From contig NZ_CP070619.1 in NCBI RefSeq assembly GCF_017068395.1, positions 8,494,001 through 8,558,000 of the forward strand: a stretch of 64,000 nt of DNA, in the 5' to 3' direction. Below, piece after piece: positions 33,327 through 42,774 of the stretch. This stretch comes from Rhodococcus pseudokoreensis. Lineage in GTDB: Bacteria; Actinomycetota; Actinomycetes; Mycobacteriales; Mycobacteriaceae. The stretch's first letter is position 1. Each line of letters opens with the position of its first letter. Under the pieces are notes generated by a model, which was not told the DNA's origin, did not search any database, and worked only from the letters and a program-made list of their open reading frames with translations. The position numbers and the translations under genes are program-made.

Positions 33327-34490
33327 ATGAGGAGGTTCAGTCTGTGGCTGCGGGGCAAGCCGACGGTTGCGGACTCGATGTTGGCGGCGATCCTGTTCAC
33401 CCTCGAGGTGTTCGTGTTCACCGCGTCGGGAGACCGCTCGCCCTGGGTGCAGCTGGTCATGGGTTTCCTGCTGTGCCTGCCGATTGCGTGGCGCCGCAGA
33501 TATCCGCGGGCGGCGGCAGGGGCTGTGCTGGTGATGTCGATCACGATCACCTTCATCAGCTACTCCATCGGCGACCTCGACGCCGAGCACCCCGGCCTGC
33601 TGGCGCTCGCCGTCTCCCTCTACACGCTCGTCGCGTACGTCGACCGCCGCACCGCCGCGGTGTACGCGGTGGGCCTGGTCGTCGATTCCGTCCTGTCGAT
33701 CTGGTTGCTGGAGCAGGAATTGCTGGCGGCCGGCTTGTTCTCGGTCCTCGTCTTCGCGCTGTCCTGGATCACCGCGGAATTTCTCGGCGCCCGCCGCGCC
33801 TACGACGAGGAGGTCGCGGCCCGCCTCGTCGTCGCCGACTACGACCGGGATCGCCGCGCCGAGGACGCGGTGGCCGCCGAGCGGACCCGGATCGCCCGGG
33901 AACTGCACGACGTGGTCGCCCACGCGGTGAGCGTGATGATCGTGCAGGCCGACGGTGCGTCCTACGCCCTGAAGAGCAACCCCGACATCGCGAAGCAGGC
34001 ATTGACCAACATCGCGAGCACCGGGCGGGAGGCGCTGGCGGAACTGCGGCGCACCGTGTCGCTGCTCCGCACCGAACCGGCGACCGACGACATGCCCCAG
34101 CACGGCACGGCCGGTCTCGCCAGGGTGGTCGACATGATGCGCAGCGCCGGCCTGCCCGTGGAACTGGAGCTGACGGGGGAGTTGGACGACGTCAGCCCGG
34201 CGGTCAGCCTCGGCGTCCATCGGCTCGTTCAGGAATCGCTGACCAACGTGCTCCGGCACGCCGGAGAACGTCCGCGTGCCAAGGTGCGGGTGCGGCGCCG
34301 CGAGACGGACGTCCTCGTCGAGATCACCGACAACGGCAACTCGTCCGGGCAGTTCTCGCTCGGCTCGGGCAACGGACTACTCGGGATGCGGGAGCGGGTC
34401 GCCGTCCTGCACGGCACGCTCGAGGCGGGTCGGCAGACCGACGGGAGTTGGCGCGTCACCGCGGAGCTGCCGCTCGAGTTGGAGGACTGA
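33327..34490 (+). CDS. NarL/DesK-type sensor histidine kinase, no adjacent response regulator
   Basis: A 387-residue kinase with five to six N-terminal membrane helices (residues 15-150), a dimerisation/phosphoacceptor HisKA_3 region with RTRIARELHDVVAHAVSVMIVQADG (phosphorylated His near 200) and a HATPase_c domain with DNGNSSGQ and GNGLLGMRERVAVLHGTLEAG. These genes are normally followed at once by a LuxR-type response regulator; here the next 406 bp hold none. ATG 33327 is divergent from the TauE gene with 46 bp between. It is orphaned or its partner lies elsewhere. Confidence 0.9.
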   Translation: MRRFSLWLRGKPTVADSMLAAILFTLEVFVFTASGDRSPWVQLVMGFLLCLPIAWRRRYPRAAAGAVLVMSITITFISYSIGDLDAEHPGLLALAVSLYTLVAYVDRRTAAVYAVGLVVDSVLSIWLLEQELLAAGLFSVLVFALSWITAEFLGARRAYDEEVAARLVVADYDRDRRAEDAVAAERTRIARELHDVVAHAVSVMIVQADGASYALKSNPDIAKQALTNIASTGREALAELRRTVSLLRTEPATDDMPQHGTAGLARVVDMMRSAGLPVELELTGELDDVSPAVSLGVHRLVQESLTNVLRHAGERPRAKVRVRRRETDVLVEITDNGNSSGQFSLGSGNGLLGMRERVAVLHGTLEAGRQTDGSWRVTAELPLELED

Positions 34491-34896
34491 GCGGTCCGGT
34501 CATTCTCGGCGCACCGCTGTGCGGATACGTGCGTCGTGGCCAGAATCCACGTCAAGACCTGGCCGAGTGTCATCCATGTTTTGGCCCGCGCCCGAGCCCG
34601 ATTGCCTCCGCCGGTCACGATCAATCCTCGACCGAAGCCCGCAAGTGGCGGCGACCGACGGCATTCCTGGTCGGTGGGGCGAGGCCACGTTGGAAGTTCT
34701 CCTCCACCAAGGGTTGAGGTACGGGGGACCATCCGTCGGCGGCATAGCATGAGGAGGGGCATCTCATGAGGTGGTCAGATGATTGTGCGCGATATTGTTC
34801 GTCGGTTGCGGTGGGATGATTCCTCACGGCATGACCGGTTGATCGGCGTGCGCAGGTCCGTTGCCCACGACAGTGGGTGCTATCGAGGCGACGAAG
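34491..34896. other. gene-free interval
   Basis: In these 406 bp I see no frame with coding character on either strand and no response-regulator remnant. The last 150 bp (34740-34896) are AT-richer and should carry the promoter of the kinase gene. They also hold a direct repeat ATGAGG...ATGAGG around 34750-34770. Confidence 0.4.
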
Positions 34897-37800
34897 ATGT
34901 CCGACTTCGCCGCGCCTGACGCCCAGGACTCCGTGATTGCGGCGGAGTTGGCGGCGGAGGGGTACGAGAACGTCATGGTGGTCGGTCGGGGCGGGTTCGG
35001 TGTGGTCTTCCGCGGCTTCCAGCGCGCCCTCGAGCGGACGGTGGCGGTCAAGGTGCTCACCGCGGACTTGCATGCAACCAACGTTGAGCGATTCCTGCGG
35101 GAGCAGCGCGCGATGGGCAGGTTGTCGGGCCATCCGAATATCGTGAACATTTTTCATTTCGGAACCACCGCGAGCGGTCGGCCGTACATCGTCATGCAAT
35201 ACCACCCGCAGGGTTCGTTGGAGTCGAGGATCCGGCGGCGGGGTCCGCTCGCCTGGCGTGAGGCGCTTGCACTCGGTGTGAAGGTGGCCGGTGCTCTGGA
35301 AACCGCTCACCGGTTGGGCACACTGCACCGCGACGTGAAACCCGCGAATATCTTGCTCACCGATTACGGCGAGCCGCAGCTGACCGATTTCGGGATCGCC
35401 CACATTACCGGCGGCTTCGAGACGTCGACCGGGACGATCATCGGGTCTCCCGCGTACACCGCCCCGGAGGTGCTGCAGGGGCAGCCACCCACGCCGGCCT
35501 CCGACGTGTACAGCCTCGCGGCAACCCTCTTCTGCGCCATCACCGGGCATGCTGGGTTCGAACGCCGCAGTGGTGAGCAGGTTGTCGCCCAGTTCCTGCG
35601 GATCACCTCCCAGCCGATCCCCGACCTACGCGAGGCCGGGATCCCCACTGATGTGTCGGCAGCCATCGAAGATGCCATGTCGGGCAGGCCGAGTGACCGA
35701 CCTGCGACTGCTGTCGAGTTCGGCGACGAGCTTCGACGAGCCGAGGGCCGGAATGATCTGGTCGTCGTCGACATGGCGATTCCCGCCGAACTCGTCGCCG
35801 AAGCGGGCGATGACCTTCCCGGCGGGGGAGCGACCCAGGCCGAACGTCCAGCCGATCTTCGAGCCCGACCCACCCCGGCGTACTCGGTGCACGCCGGGGT
35901 GGGTCGGACGCCCATTACTCCCTCGACCAAGTACCGGCCCCCGTCGCCGAATCGACCACTGGTCACCCGCCGCCGCTTGGTCGACGCCCTGCGCATCGGC
36001 CAGGGACGGCATCTGACGGTGATCCACGCACCCGCCGGGTATGGGAAGACGACCCTGGCCACCCAATGGCGCGACATTCTGATGGAGGAGGGGGTGGCGG
36101 TTGCCTGGCTCTCGGTCGATCCCGACGACAACAACGTCGTCTGGTTCCTCTCGCACCTGGTGGAGGCGATCCGACAGGTCCGGGTCACCCTGGCCGAGGA
36201 ACTCGGTCAGGCACTCGAGGAGCACGGGAACCAGGCCGAACGCTATGTCTTGTCGACTCTGATCAACGAAATTGACCGCAGCGGGGAATCGGTGGGTGTC
36301 GTCATCGACGACTGGCATCGCGTGACAAGCAAGGAAACGCGGGCCGCACTGGGCTTCCTGCTGGACAACTGCTGCCACCACCTGCACATCATCGTCACCA
36401 GCCGCACACGGTCGGGGTTGCCCCTGAGCCGGATGAAGGTGCGAAACGAACTTCTCGAAATCGATTCTGTCGAACTGCGATTCGACCTGACAGAGACGAG
36501 AACGTTCCTGGTCGATCTGGGCGGGCTGAGCCTCGGGCAGCGCGACGTCGAGGACTTGACCGATTCGACCGACGGCTGGGTTGCCGCCCTTCAGCTGGCT
36601 TCGCTGTCGTTGCGCGGTTGCGACGATCCGACCCGGATGATCAGCCACTTGTCGGGACGCCATCAGGCTATCGGCGAGTTCCTCGCGGAGAACGTACTGG
36701 ACACGCTCGACGCCGACGTCCTCGATTTCCTGATGGCCACGTCGATCACGGGGCGCGTATGCGGCGAACTCGCGTCCGTGCTGGCGCGGGTGCCCAACGG
36801 GCAGGGGCGGCTCGAAGGGATTGAGCAGTGTGATCTGTTCCTCCGACGAATCGACGACGAGGGGGAATGGTTCCGGTACCACCACCTCTTTGCCGAATAT
36901 CTCCGTCGCCGTCTCGAGCGGGACCAACCCGACAGGATCGAAGGTCTCCATCGCACGGCATCGGTGTGGTTCGCCGAACATCAACTTCTCGGCGAGGCCG
37001 TCGATCATGCCCTGGCCGCGGGGGACGAGCAGTGGGCCGTCCAACTGGTCGAGCGTGATGGGACGTATCTGCTCGAGCACTCGCAGATGTCCACGTTGCT
37101 GGGGCTGGTCGCGAAACTGCCGCCACTGGCCGTCGCCGACAGCCCTCGGCTGCAGGTGGAGGTCGCCTGGGCGAACATTCTCCTGCATCGGTCCACACCG
37201 GCCCAAAGGGCTCTCGATCATCTGTCTGTCTCTTTGGATCGGAGCGGGTTCACGGAATCGGAACGAGAGGATATCCGCGTCGAGGCAGGTGTGGCCGCAG
37301 GTGTCCTTGAGATCTACGCCGATAGAATCGCGGGCGGGGAGCTGTTCGGGGAGGCCCTCGCGCGGCCGGACACCCTACGTCCCTGGGTGGTGTCCGTCGC
37401 CGCGAACGTCGCGACCTTCGTTGAGATCTACCGATTCGACTTCGCTGCCGCCCAGAGGATCCAGGACTGGGTGCGCACCTACCACGACCGTACAAATGGT
37501 CCCTTCAGTGTCATGTACGGATATGCCTTCGCCGGCATCGCCGCCTACGAACAACTCGAGCTCGCGGTGGCCGAAGACCAGTTCACCAACGCGCTCCGCG
37601 TCGCACGACAGGCCGGCGGAACACACTCCCATGCGGCCCGCCTCGCCGGCGCCCTCCTCGGTGAATTGAGGTACGAGCAGGGAAACCTCGACGAGGCCGA
37701 ACGGTTGATCGACGAGGGCTACAAGCTCGGATCCGAGGGCGGTGTCGTCGATTTCATGATCGCCCGCTACGTCATCGGCGCCAGGATCAAAGCACTGCAA

Positions 37801-38385
37801 GGGGACCGTGAAACCGCTACCAGATATTTGCAGGAAGGATCACGAACAGCGGATTTCTTGTCACTCGATCGCCTTCGTGCGCGAATCGCAAACGAACGGA
37901 TGATACTGGGATTGCCGACGAAGTCAGTCTCCGCTGGATCGCCGCGCGGGGCGCCCGACAGTGGGATGCACGGAATAGGCCGGGTAACCGCGCAGATCGA
38001 GGACGATACTGCGATCCGGTTGTTGCTCGCCGAGGACGCACCGCAGCACGCTACTCGCGCGTGCATGTCGGCGCAGCAGTGGGTGAACGACCTCGAGGGG
38101 ACCGGGCGGCGCCGAGCCGCCCTGCACGCCACTCGTTTACTCGCCGCTTGCCTCGCGGCGGCTGGGCGGATCGACGAGGCGAAGTCGGCCCTTGCCGAGG
38201 TGGCGGCGATATGCGACGAGCGCGGATTGAACCGTTTCCTGCTGGACGGCGGTTCGCACACCACTGCATTGCTACTCGCGCTCCGCGATGATCAACGAGC
38301 GGGGCGCTGGCGGTCGAACTGGACGCCGGTGTCGGTTACCTTCCTCGAGGCGATGTCCACGGCGGTGCCGACGATGGACACGTGA
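34897..38385 (+). CDS. PknK-like Ser/Thr kinase fused to MalT-type ATPase
   Basis: A 1162-residue protein. Residues 23-285 are a Hanks-type kinase: glycine loop GRGGFG (30-35), Lys52, catalytic HRDVKPAN (144-151), DFG (164-166) and APE (189-191). Residues 350-670 are a STAND/MalT-like ATPase with Walker A APAGYGKTT (378-386) and a Walker B VVIDDWH near 470. Residues 670-1160 are helical TPR-like repeats. This is the architecture of mycobacterial PknK, but it ends MSTAVPTMDT with no LuxR HTH. ATG 34897 is chosen (GAGG 9 nt upstream); a TTG at 34861 is possible. It would act as a cytosolic signal hub. Confidence 0.9.
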   Translation: MSDFAAPDAQDSVIAAELAAEGYENVMVVGRGGFGVVFRGFQRALERTVAVKVLTADLHATNVERFLREQRAMGRLSGHPNIVNIFHFGTTASGRPYIVMQYHPQGSLESRIRRRGPLAWREALALGVKVAGALETAHRLGTLHRDVKPANILLTDYGEPQLTDFGIAHITGGFETSTGTIIGSPAYTAPEVLQGQPPTPASDVYSLAATLFCAITGHAGFERRSGEQVVAQFLRITSQPIPDLREAGIPTDVSAAIEDAMSGRPSDRPATAVEFGDELRRAEGRNDLVVVDMAIPAELVAEAGDDLPGGGATQAERPADLRARPTPAYSVHAGVGRTPITPSTKYRPPSPNRPLVTRRRLVDALRIGQGRHLTVIHAPAGYGKTTLATQWRDILMEEGVAVAWLSVDPDDNNVVWFLSHLVEAIRQVRVTLAEELGQALEEHGNQAERYVLSTLINEIDRSGESVGVVIDDWHRVTSKETRAALGFLLDNCCHHLHIIVTSRTRSGLPLSRMKVRNELLEIDSVELRFDLTETRTFLVDLGGLSLGQRDVEDLTDSTDGWVAALQLASLSLRGCDDPTRMISHLSGRHQAIGEFLAENVLDTLDADVLDFLMATSITGRVCGELASVLARVPNGQGRLEGIEQCDLFLRRIDDEGEWFRYHHLFAEYLRRRLERDQPDRIEGLHRTASVWFAEHQLLGEAVDHALAAGDEQWAVQLVERDGTYLLEHSQMSTLLGLVAKLPPLAVADSPRLQVEVAWANILLHRSTPAQRALDHLSVSLDRSGFTESEREDIRVEAGVAAGVLEIYADRIAGGELFGEALARPDTLRPWVVSVAANVATFVEIYRFDFAAAQRIQDWVRTYHDRTNGPFSVMYGYAFAGIAAYEQLELAVAEDQFTNALRVARQAGGTHSHAARLAGALLGELRYEQGNLDEAERLIDEGYKLGSEGGVVDFMIARYVIGARIKALQGDRETATRYLQEGSRTADFLSLDRLRARIANERMILGLPTKSVSAGSPRGAPDSGMHGIGRVTAQIEDDTAIRLLLAEDAPQHATRACMSAQQWVNDLEGTGRRRAALHATRLLAACLAAAGRIDEAKSALAEVAAICDERGLNRFLLDGGSHTTALLLALRDDQRAGRWRSNWTPVSVTFLEAMSTAVPTMDT

Positions 38386-38411
38386 TGTGATGAACAGGAT
38401 GCCGCAGGTGC

Positions 38412-38726
38412 CTACAGGTCGGTGTCGGCGTGATCGGCTTCACCGCGCTGGCGCAGGGACTGCTCACCAACAAGTATCTGAACGGGGTCCCCGACGGCTC
38501 CCGCGCCGCCGCCGGCTCCTCCCTCGACCCGGCCTCGATCACCCCCGCGGTGGTCGAGCAGCTGCGCGCACTCGACGACATTGCTTCGGCCCGTGGGTAA
38601 TCGCTCGCACAGATGGCATTGGCGTGGGCGTTGCGGGACCCGCGGGTCACCTCACTCGTCATCGCCATCGACGAGCACTCCGTGACCACCGCGGACGTCG
38701 ACGTGGGCTGCCGCCCGCAAGGGTGA
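38412..38726 (+). pseudogene. aldo/keto reductase 3' fragment with in-frame TAA
   Basis: The frame reads LQVGVGVIGFTALAQGLLTN, KYLNGVPDGSRAAAG, a helical stretch ending LRALDDIASARG, then TAA at 38598-38600, then SLAQMALAWALRDPRVTSLVIA. This is the C-terminal third of a YghZ-type aldo/keto reductase; the stop replaces the expected Gln (CAA to TAA). The N-terminal two thirds, including the catalytic Asp-Tyr-Lys-His, are missing. It lies just after the kinase gene and is non-functional. About 213 bp after it hold no gene. Confidence 0.8.
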
Positions 38727-38939
38727 GATCTAGCGATCAGCAACGCGAGGGGCCTGCACCGAATCGATCCTGGTGCAGGCCCTCTACGGCGTTTCCGGAC
38801 CCCTGGAGGATCAGGTGCGCGTTCGTCCGGTGAAGTCGTCACCGACGGCTCGGCCGTGGAGCCCGTCGGCCCCAAACTCGTCAACGCGATCGGCTCGAGG
38901 AGCGTCCGGGTGCTCACGGTGGCAGACCGGGTGTTCGTG

Positions 38940-39746
38940 TCAGCCCTGCTGGCCGGGGAATTGGCCTACGGTGTGAGTGGGATCGATGACGCCGAAGACC
39001 TCGCTCTGCGGTGCCTGGACGATGCCCATTCGGCCGGCGGGACTGTCGTCGGCACCCATGATGACGGTGGCGCCCAGTTCGGTGGCCTTGGCCAGCGCGG
39101 CGTCGGTGTCGTCGACCTGGAACCAAGTCAGCCAGTGGGCCGGGGTCTGACCGGGCATCTTGGTGTCGTCGCTGACGCCGCCGATGCCCTCACCGCCGGG
39201 CAGAGCGAACGTCGAGTAGACGAAGCTGTCACCGTCACCGATTTCGGTATAGGACCAGCCGAAGACCTGGGCGTAGAAGTCCTGGGCCTGTCGGTAGCTG
39301 CGGGTGTGCAGTTCGTTCCAGCAGTAGGCTCCGTGCTCGTTGAAGATGCCCGCGCCGGTGTGGGTCTGGGCCTCCCAGACCCCGAACGCCGCGCCGGTGG
39401 GATCGGCTGCGACGAACATGCGGCCGACATCCATCACATCGAATGGCGGCATGAAATTCTGACCCCCGGCGGCGGTGACCTTGGTTGCGATGTCGTCGGC
39501 GCTGTCCGCCGCGAAGTACGTCGTCCACGCCGAGGGGACGGACATTCCCTCGGGTTTGGGGCCGATACCGGCGGCCGGCTTGCCGTTCTTCAGTGCCATG
39601 AGATATCCGCCGGCCTCCTCTGGGCTGTCCATGATCTCCCAGCCGAACAGACCCGCATAGAACTCGCGGGCCTTCGCGGTGTCGTCGACCTGACAATCGA
39701 TCCAACAAGGGGTTCCCTGCGGCCAGGCTTCGTCACGTGTGGGCAT
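38940..39746 (-). CDS. two-domain VOC (glyoxalase-fold) protein
   Basis: A 268-residue protein made of two VOC units: residues 10-125 (GTPCWIDCQVDDTAKAREFYAGLFGWEI...DPTGAAFGVWEAQ) and 140-260 (YCWNELHTRSYRQAQDFYAQVFGWSY...AQSEVFGVIDP-type ending). This tandem architecture is common in Streptomyces and Rhodococcus proteins annotated as glyoxalase or hydroxylase. Paired betaalphabeta-betabeta modules usually bind a metal or a small ligand. No neighbouring enzyme identifies the substrate. ATG 39746 begins the family consensus. Confidence 0.88.
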   Translation of the reverse strand: MPTRDEAWPQGTPCWIDCQVDDTAKAREFYAGLFGWEIMDSPEEAGGYLMALKNGKPAAGIGPKPEGMSVPSAWTTYFAADSADDIATKVTAAGGQNFMPPFDVMDVGRMFVAADPTGAAFGVWEAQTHTGAGIFNEHGAYCWNELHTRSYRQAQDFYAQVFGWSYTEIGDGDSFVYSTFALPGGEGIGGVSDDTKMPGQTPAHWLTWFQVDDTDAALAKATELGATVIMGADDSPAGRMGIVQAPQSEVFGVIDPTHTVGQFPGQQG

Positions 39747-39994
39747 CTGTGGTCCTCCAGTGATCGGGTGTGATTACACGGGACGCCGATACGGCCCGCA
39801 CCCTCAGCCAACCAGCCCTGGGCTACCCGGTGAACGAATCGAATGAATTCGAGTTGAACTGATCCCCGCAATCTCGTCGACAACGCCGCCTGGTACGTCG
39901 CGACGACTGTGCACCTCGACATATCTCGGAGCGGCGCCTCCGCGCGGATCGCCTGGGCTGTTCGACGCCGGCATCCGAGTGGTGTCCATCGGTT

Positions 39995-40258
39995 GTGGGT
40001 CTCGGCGTTCGGCATTGGTGGAACGCTGTCGCAGTGCCCGTTCTTTGCTTGGCGATCTACCATGCCCAGCAGCGACGGGACAGACGTGGCGCGAAACGGT
40101 GGGTGGCCGAGGTCGTTGACCTCCTGGGATTCTTCGACCTGTCAGCGGACTGGCGCGCAGTGGAGAAGGGCCTGCAGATGCTCTGTGACCGTGGTCGCCG
40201 CGCTGTTCGATTCCCGTCGGCGGCCTTCAACCGCACGCAAATCGGAGCACCCTGGTGA
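39995..40258 (+). CDS. doubtful small ORF in a 578-bp gap
   Basis: The interval 39747-40324 has one frame worth naming: GTG 39995 gives 87 residues beginning MGLGVRHWWNAVAVPVLCLA, a helix-rich product with a basic centre (QQRRDRRGAKRW). No ribosome site or family is recognised. It may be a chance frame or a remnant. Nothing else in the gap looks coding. Confidence 0.25.
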   Translation: MGLGVRHWWNAVAVPVLCLAIYHAQQRRDRRGAKRWVAEVVDLLGFFDLSADWRAVEKGLQMLCDRGRRAVRFPSAAFNRTQIGAPW

Positions 40259-40324
40259 CTGTTCGTTCCCGGACGGTGCAGAGCCCTCGCGGGTTGTCAG
40301 TCGGGTCTGGCATTCTTTGTGTTC

Positions 40325-40732
40325 ATGGCTGACACCACTACACATCGAACAGTCGAAGCCCAGTTCGACATCGACAGCTGGGATGAGGTTCCCTATGACG
40401 AGCCGGACGAGGGCCCGAAATTGACCCGGGTCGTGATTCGCAAGACCTACCGAGGAGCACTCGAGGGAACCGGGGTGGCGGACGTTCTCACCTCGCAGGG
40501 CGCCGACGGCGCCGGTTACGTTGCCTCGGAACGCATCCAAGCGATTCTGGACGGCCGGCGCGGGACGTTCGTGATTCAGCATGGCGGTCTGGCCGACGGC
40601 GCGGACCAGACTACGTTCGGGACCGTGATCCCGCATTCCGGCACGGCGGAGCTAACCGGATTATCCGGGCAGGCCACCGAGGCCCGCCAAGGCGTCCTGA
40701 CTCTCGTCTACAGCTTCGAGAACCCGTCCTGA
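40325..40732 (+). CDS. DUF3224-family protein
   Basis: A 135-residue protein that fits the DUF3224 family: VEAQFDIDSWDEVPYDE near the start, KLTRVVIRKTYRGALEGTGVADVLTSQG, RRGTFVIQHGGLADG and GTVIPHSGTAELTGLSGQATEARQG at the end. The family is a beta-barrel of unknown role in actinobacteria, probably binding a small ligand. ATG 40325 has no strong ribosome site. It is alone on its strand, 160 bp before a VOC gene. Confidence 0.85.
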   Translation: MADTTTHRTVEAQFDIDSWDEVPYDEPDEGPKLTRVVIRKTYRGALEGTGVADVLTSQGADGAGYVASERIQAILDGRRGTFVIQHGGLADGADQTTFGTVIPHSGTAELTGLSGQATEARQGVLTLVYSFENPS

Positions 40733-40892
40733 ATGGCGAACGGTGGCCGGCCACGTGGGACCGTGGCCGGCCCTGGTTGAGCCGGGCACAATATTCCGCA
40801 CGCTGATCCACCACGGAGCTCAATGTCGAGATCCAAGCTCGGGCTCCGTCCCAGCGTCGAATCGGCAGGACACCAAGTGGAGGATGGATCCC

Positions 40893-41333
40893 GTGGGACA
40901 CGTACAACGTTTCGACCATATCGGCGTCACCGTCGCGGACCTCGACTCGGTAACGGCGTTCTTCGTCGGGCTGGGCCTGGAGGTGGAGGGCACCGGATCC
41001 GTGGAGGGCGAGTTCGTGGAGACCGTCTGCGGCATTCCCGGCGCGCATTGTGAGATCGTGATGCTGCGTCCGCCCGGCGAAGGGTCCCGGCTGGAGCTCT
41101 CGGCCTTCGTCACGCCCGACCACGTGCCTGGATCGCCAACAGCGATGGCGAACGAGCTGGGGCTGCGCAATGTGTCCTTCGAGGTCGGCGACCTGCAAGC
41201 CGCCGTCGACGCGGTGGCTGCGGATGGGTACGGGCTCATCGGCGGCATCGGCGAGTACGAGAACAGCGTGCGGATGGCCTACGTGCGTGGGCCGGAAGGG
41301 ATCATCGTGTCCCTGTTCGAGCAGATCGGCTGA
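40893..41333 (+). CDS. single-domain VOC protein
   Basis: A 146-residue glyoxalase-fold protein: VQRFDHIGVTVADLDSVTAFFVGLGLEVEG, CEIVMLRPPGEGSRLELSAFV, GLRNVSFEVGDLQAAVDAV and RMAYVRGPEGIIVSLFEQIG. GTG 40893 is preferred because GGAGG lies 9 nt before it; the in-frame ATG at 40884 directly abuts that GGAGG. His/Glu positions typical of metal-binding VOC enzymes are present (HIG near the start, GIIVSLFE near the end). The reaction is unknown. Confidence 0.85.
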   Translation: MGHVQRFDHIGVTVADLDSVTAFFVGLGLEVEGTGSVEGEFVETVCGIPGAHCEIVMLRPPGEGSRLELSAFVTPDHVPGSPTAMANELGLRNVSFEVGDLQAAVDAVAADGYGLIGGIGEYENSVRMAYVRGPEGIIVSLFEQIG

Positions 41334-41451
41334 CGCGCGTGCACCGATGAATGTCGGGTGGATCCGTGGTCGATACCTCTGGATACACCGACAGCGGTGG
41401 GTCTGCGCGGGTACGGTTCCGGCGCGGGACGAAGCACAGGGAGGTACTGGG

Positions 41452-41738
41452 ATGAGGAGTCGATTCTGGGCTTTTACGTGTCGCTCGACGGCAAGAGCGC
41501 TGACGCGGACAACGGAATTCGAGGCGTCATGATGAGCATCGACGACCCCGAGCAGGAGGAGTGCTTCGTCAGTCGGCTGTGGGATGCGGGGACTTTCCTC
41601 AGGGACCGTAACACCTACGAGATCATGGCCGGCTACCGGCCCAGCTCCGACCACCCGTCCGCCCAGGCCATGAACGAGATCCCCAAGGTGGTGTTCCCTC
41701 GTGCCCTGACATCCGCCGACGACTGGCCCGTCACCGTC
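41452..41738 (+). pseudogene. truncated dihydrofolate reductase-like (RibD_C) gene
   Basis: ATG 41452 has a good GGGAGG site, but the matching frame shifts within the first codons. The recognisable protein then runs FYVSLDGKSADADNGIRGVM, ECFVSRLWDAGTFLRDRNTYEIMAGY and MNEIPKVVFPRALTSADDWP. That is the N-terminal half of a DHFR/RibD_C-family reductase. Similarity ends near 41738, and the C-terminal half is absent; a secreted GH43-like gene starts 60 bp later. A frameshift plus truncation makes this a pseudogene. Confidence 0.75.
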
Positions 41739-41799
41739 CGCAGCGCCTGCGGCCAAAGTTACGCATGGTGCGCCTGCTGTCAGGGATACTGCACCGGTG

Positions 41800-42768
41800 A
41801 TGGTGACCAAACGGACCTGCTTCTCGGCCATATCGATGGTGCTGCTCGCTGTCGCGGGCCTGCTGTTCGCGACCCCGGGGAGCAGCGCAGCCGCCCCGCC
41901 CGCCTGGCGATACACAATGGTGGCGTTCAGTAACGTCAGCGACCGCGACATGGATGTATACGAGTCGAGGGACGGCACGGAGTTCCAACCCGTCGGACTG
42001 TCGGCGTTTCGGCCCCCGTCAGGGCTTGTGCGTGACCCGAGCATCTTCCGGAACACAGACGGGTTGTATTACGTCACCTATACAACAGGCGGCGGTGCGA
42101 ATATCGGCTTCGCGCGCAGCAGCGACCGCATCAACTGGACACCCCTGGGAAACTATCCGGTCCCGTTTTGCTGCGCACTCATGCCAGGCACGGGGGATGG
42201 CACAGGTTCTGCGAGCCCGCCGGGCTTCTCGGGATCGGCCGGGTTCAAGGACGGACCGTCGCTGTCGCCATTCGTCACCAAAGCCTGGGCGCCCGAATGG
42301 TTCGTGGACGGCGACCGCGTCAACGTCATCCTGTCGCTGTCGACCGGTGGAGGATTCGTGCCGTATCTGATGACGGCACTGGAACCATCGCTCAGGTTGT
42401 GGAGCCCGCCCGTTCCGCTCGCCGGGATCGGCGCGGACCACATCGACACCACCGTGGTCAAGGTGGGATCGACCTATCACGCGTTTACCAAGAACGAGAC
42501 GAAGAAGGTCGTCGAGCATGCGGTCGCGACGTCGGCGACGGGACCCTATTCATTCGTTCCGCCCGGAAATTGGGGTTCGCTGGTGGAGGGCCCCGCCCTG
42601 GTTCAATTGCCGAACGACGCCTGGCGGATCTATCTCGACGCCTACACCGAAGGAAAGTATCTCTACTCCGACAGCACGGATGGGCTGCGCACCTGGTCGC
42701 CCGTGCAAGAGCTTCCGGGGCTGTCCGGGACAGCGCGCCACTTCGGTGTGATGACAGAGCCGGCATGA
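41800..42768 (+). CDS. secreted GH43-like beta-propeller protein
   Basis: A 322-residue exported protein. A signal peptide ends near residue 33 (VAGLLFATPGSSAAA/PP). The mature part shows the five-bladed propeller pattern of GH43-type arabinosidases: DMDVYESRDGTEF, SGLVRDPSIFRNTDGLYYVTYTT (catalytic-base Asp region), WAPEWFVDGDRVNVILSLS (DUF-like APE motif) and EGPALVQLPNDAWRIYLD (possible acid Glu). The likely substrates are arabinans such as those in the cell wall or plant polymers; no activity is shown. ATG 41800 is used; GTG 41797 is one codon upstream. It is followed by a strong hairpin. Confidence 0.75.
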   Translation: MVTKRTCFSAISMVLLAVAGLLFATPGSSAAAPPAWRYTMVAFSNVSDRDMDVYESRDGTEFQPVGLSAFRPPSGLVRDPSIFRNTDGLYYVTYTTGGGANIGFARSSDRINWTPLGNYPVPFCCALMPGTGDGTGSASPPGFSGSAGFKDGPSLSPFVTKAWAPEWFVDGDRVNVILSLSTGGGFVPYLMTALEPSLRLWSPPVPLAGIGADHIDTTVVKVGSTYHAFTKNETKKVVEHAVATSATGPYSFVPPGNWGSLVEGPALVQLPNDAWRIYLDAYTEGKYLYSDSTDGLRTWSPVQELPGLSGTARHFGVMTEPA

Positions 42769-42774
42769 CGACGA

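Noticed and set aside
34741..34780. ATGAGG direct repeat as regulator site upstream of the kinase
   Set aside because: The copies are short, not palindromic and could arise by chance.
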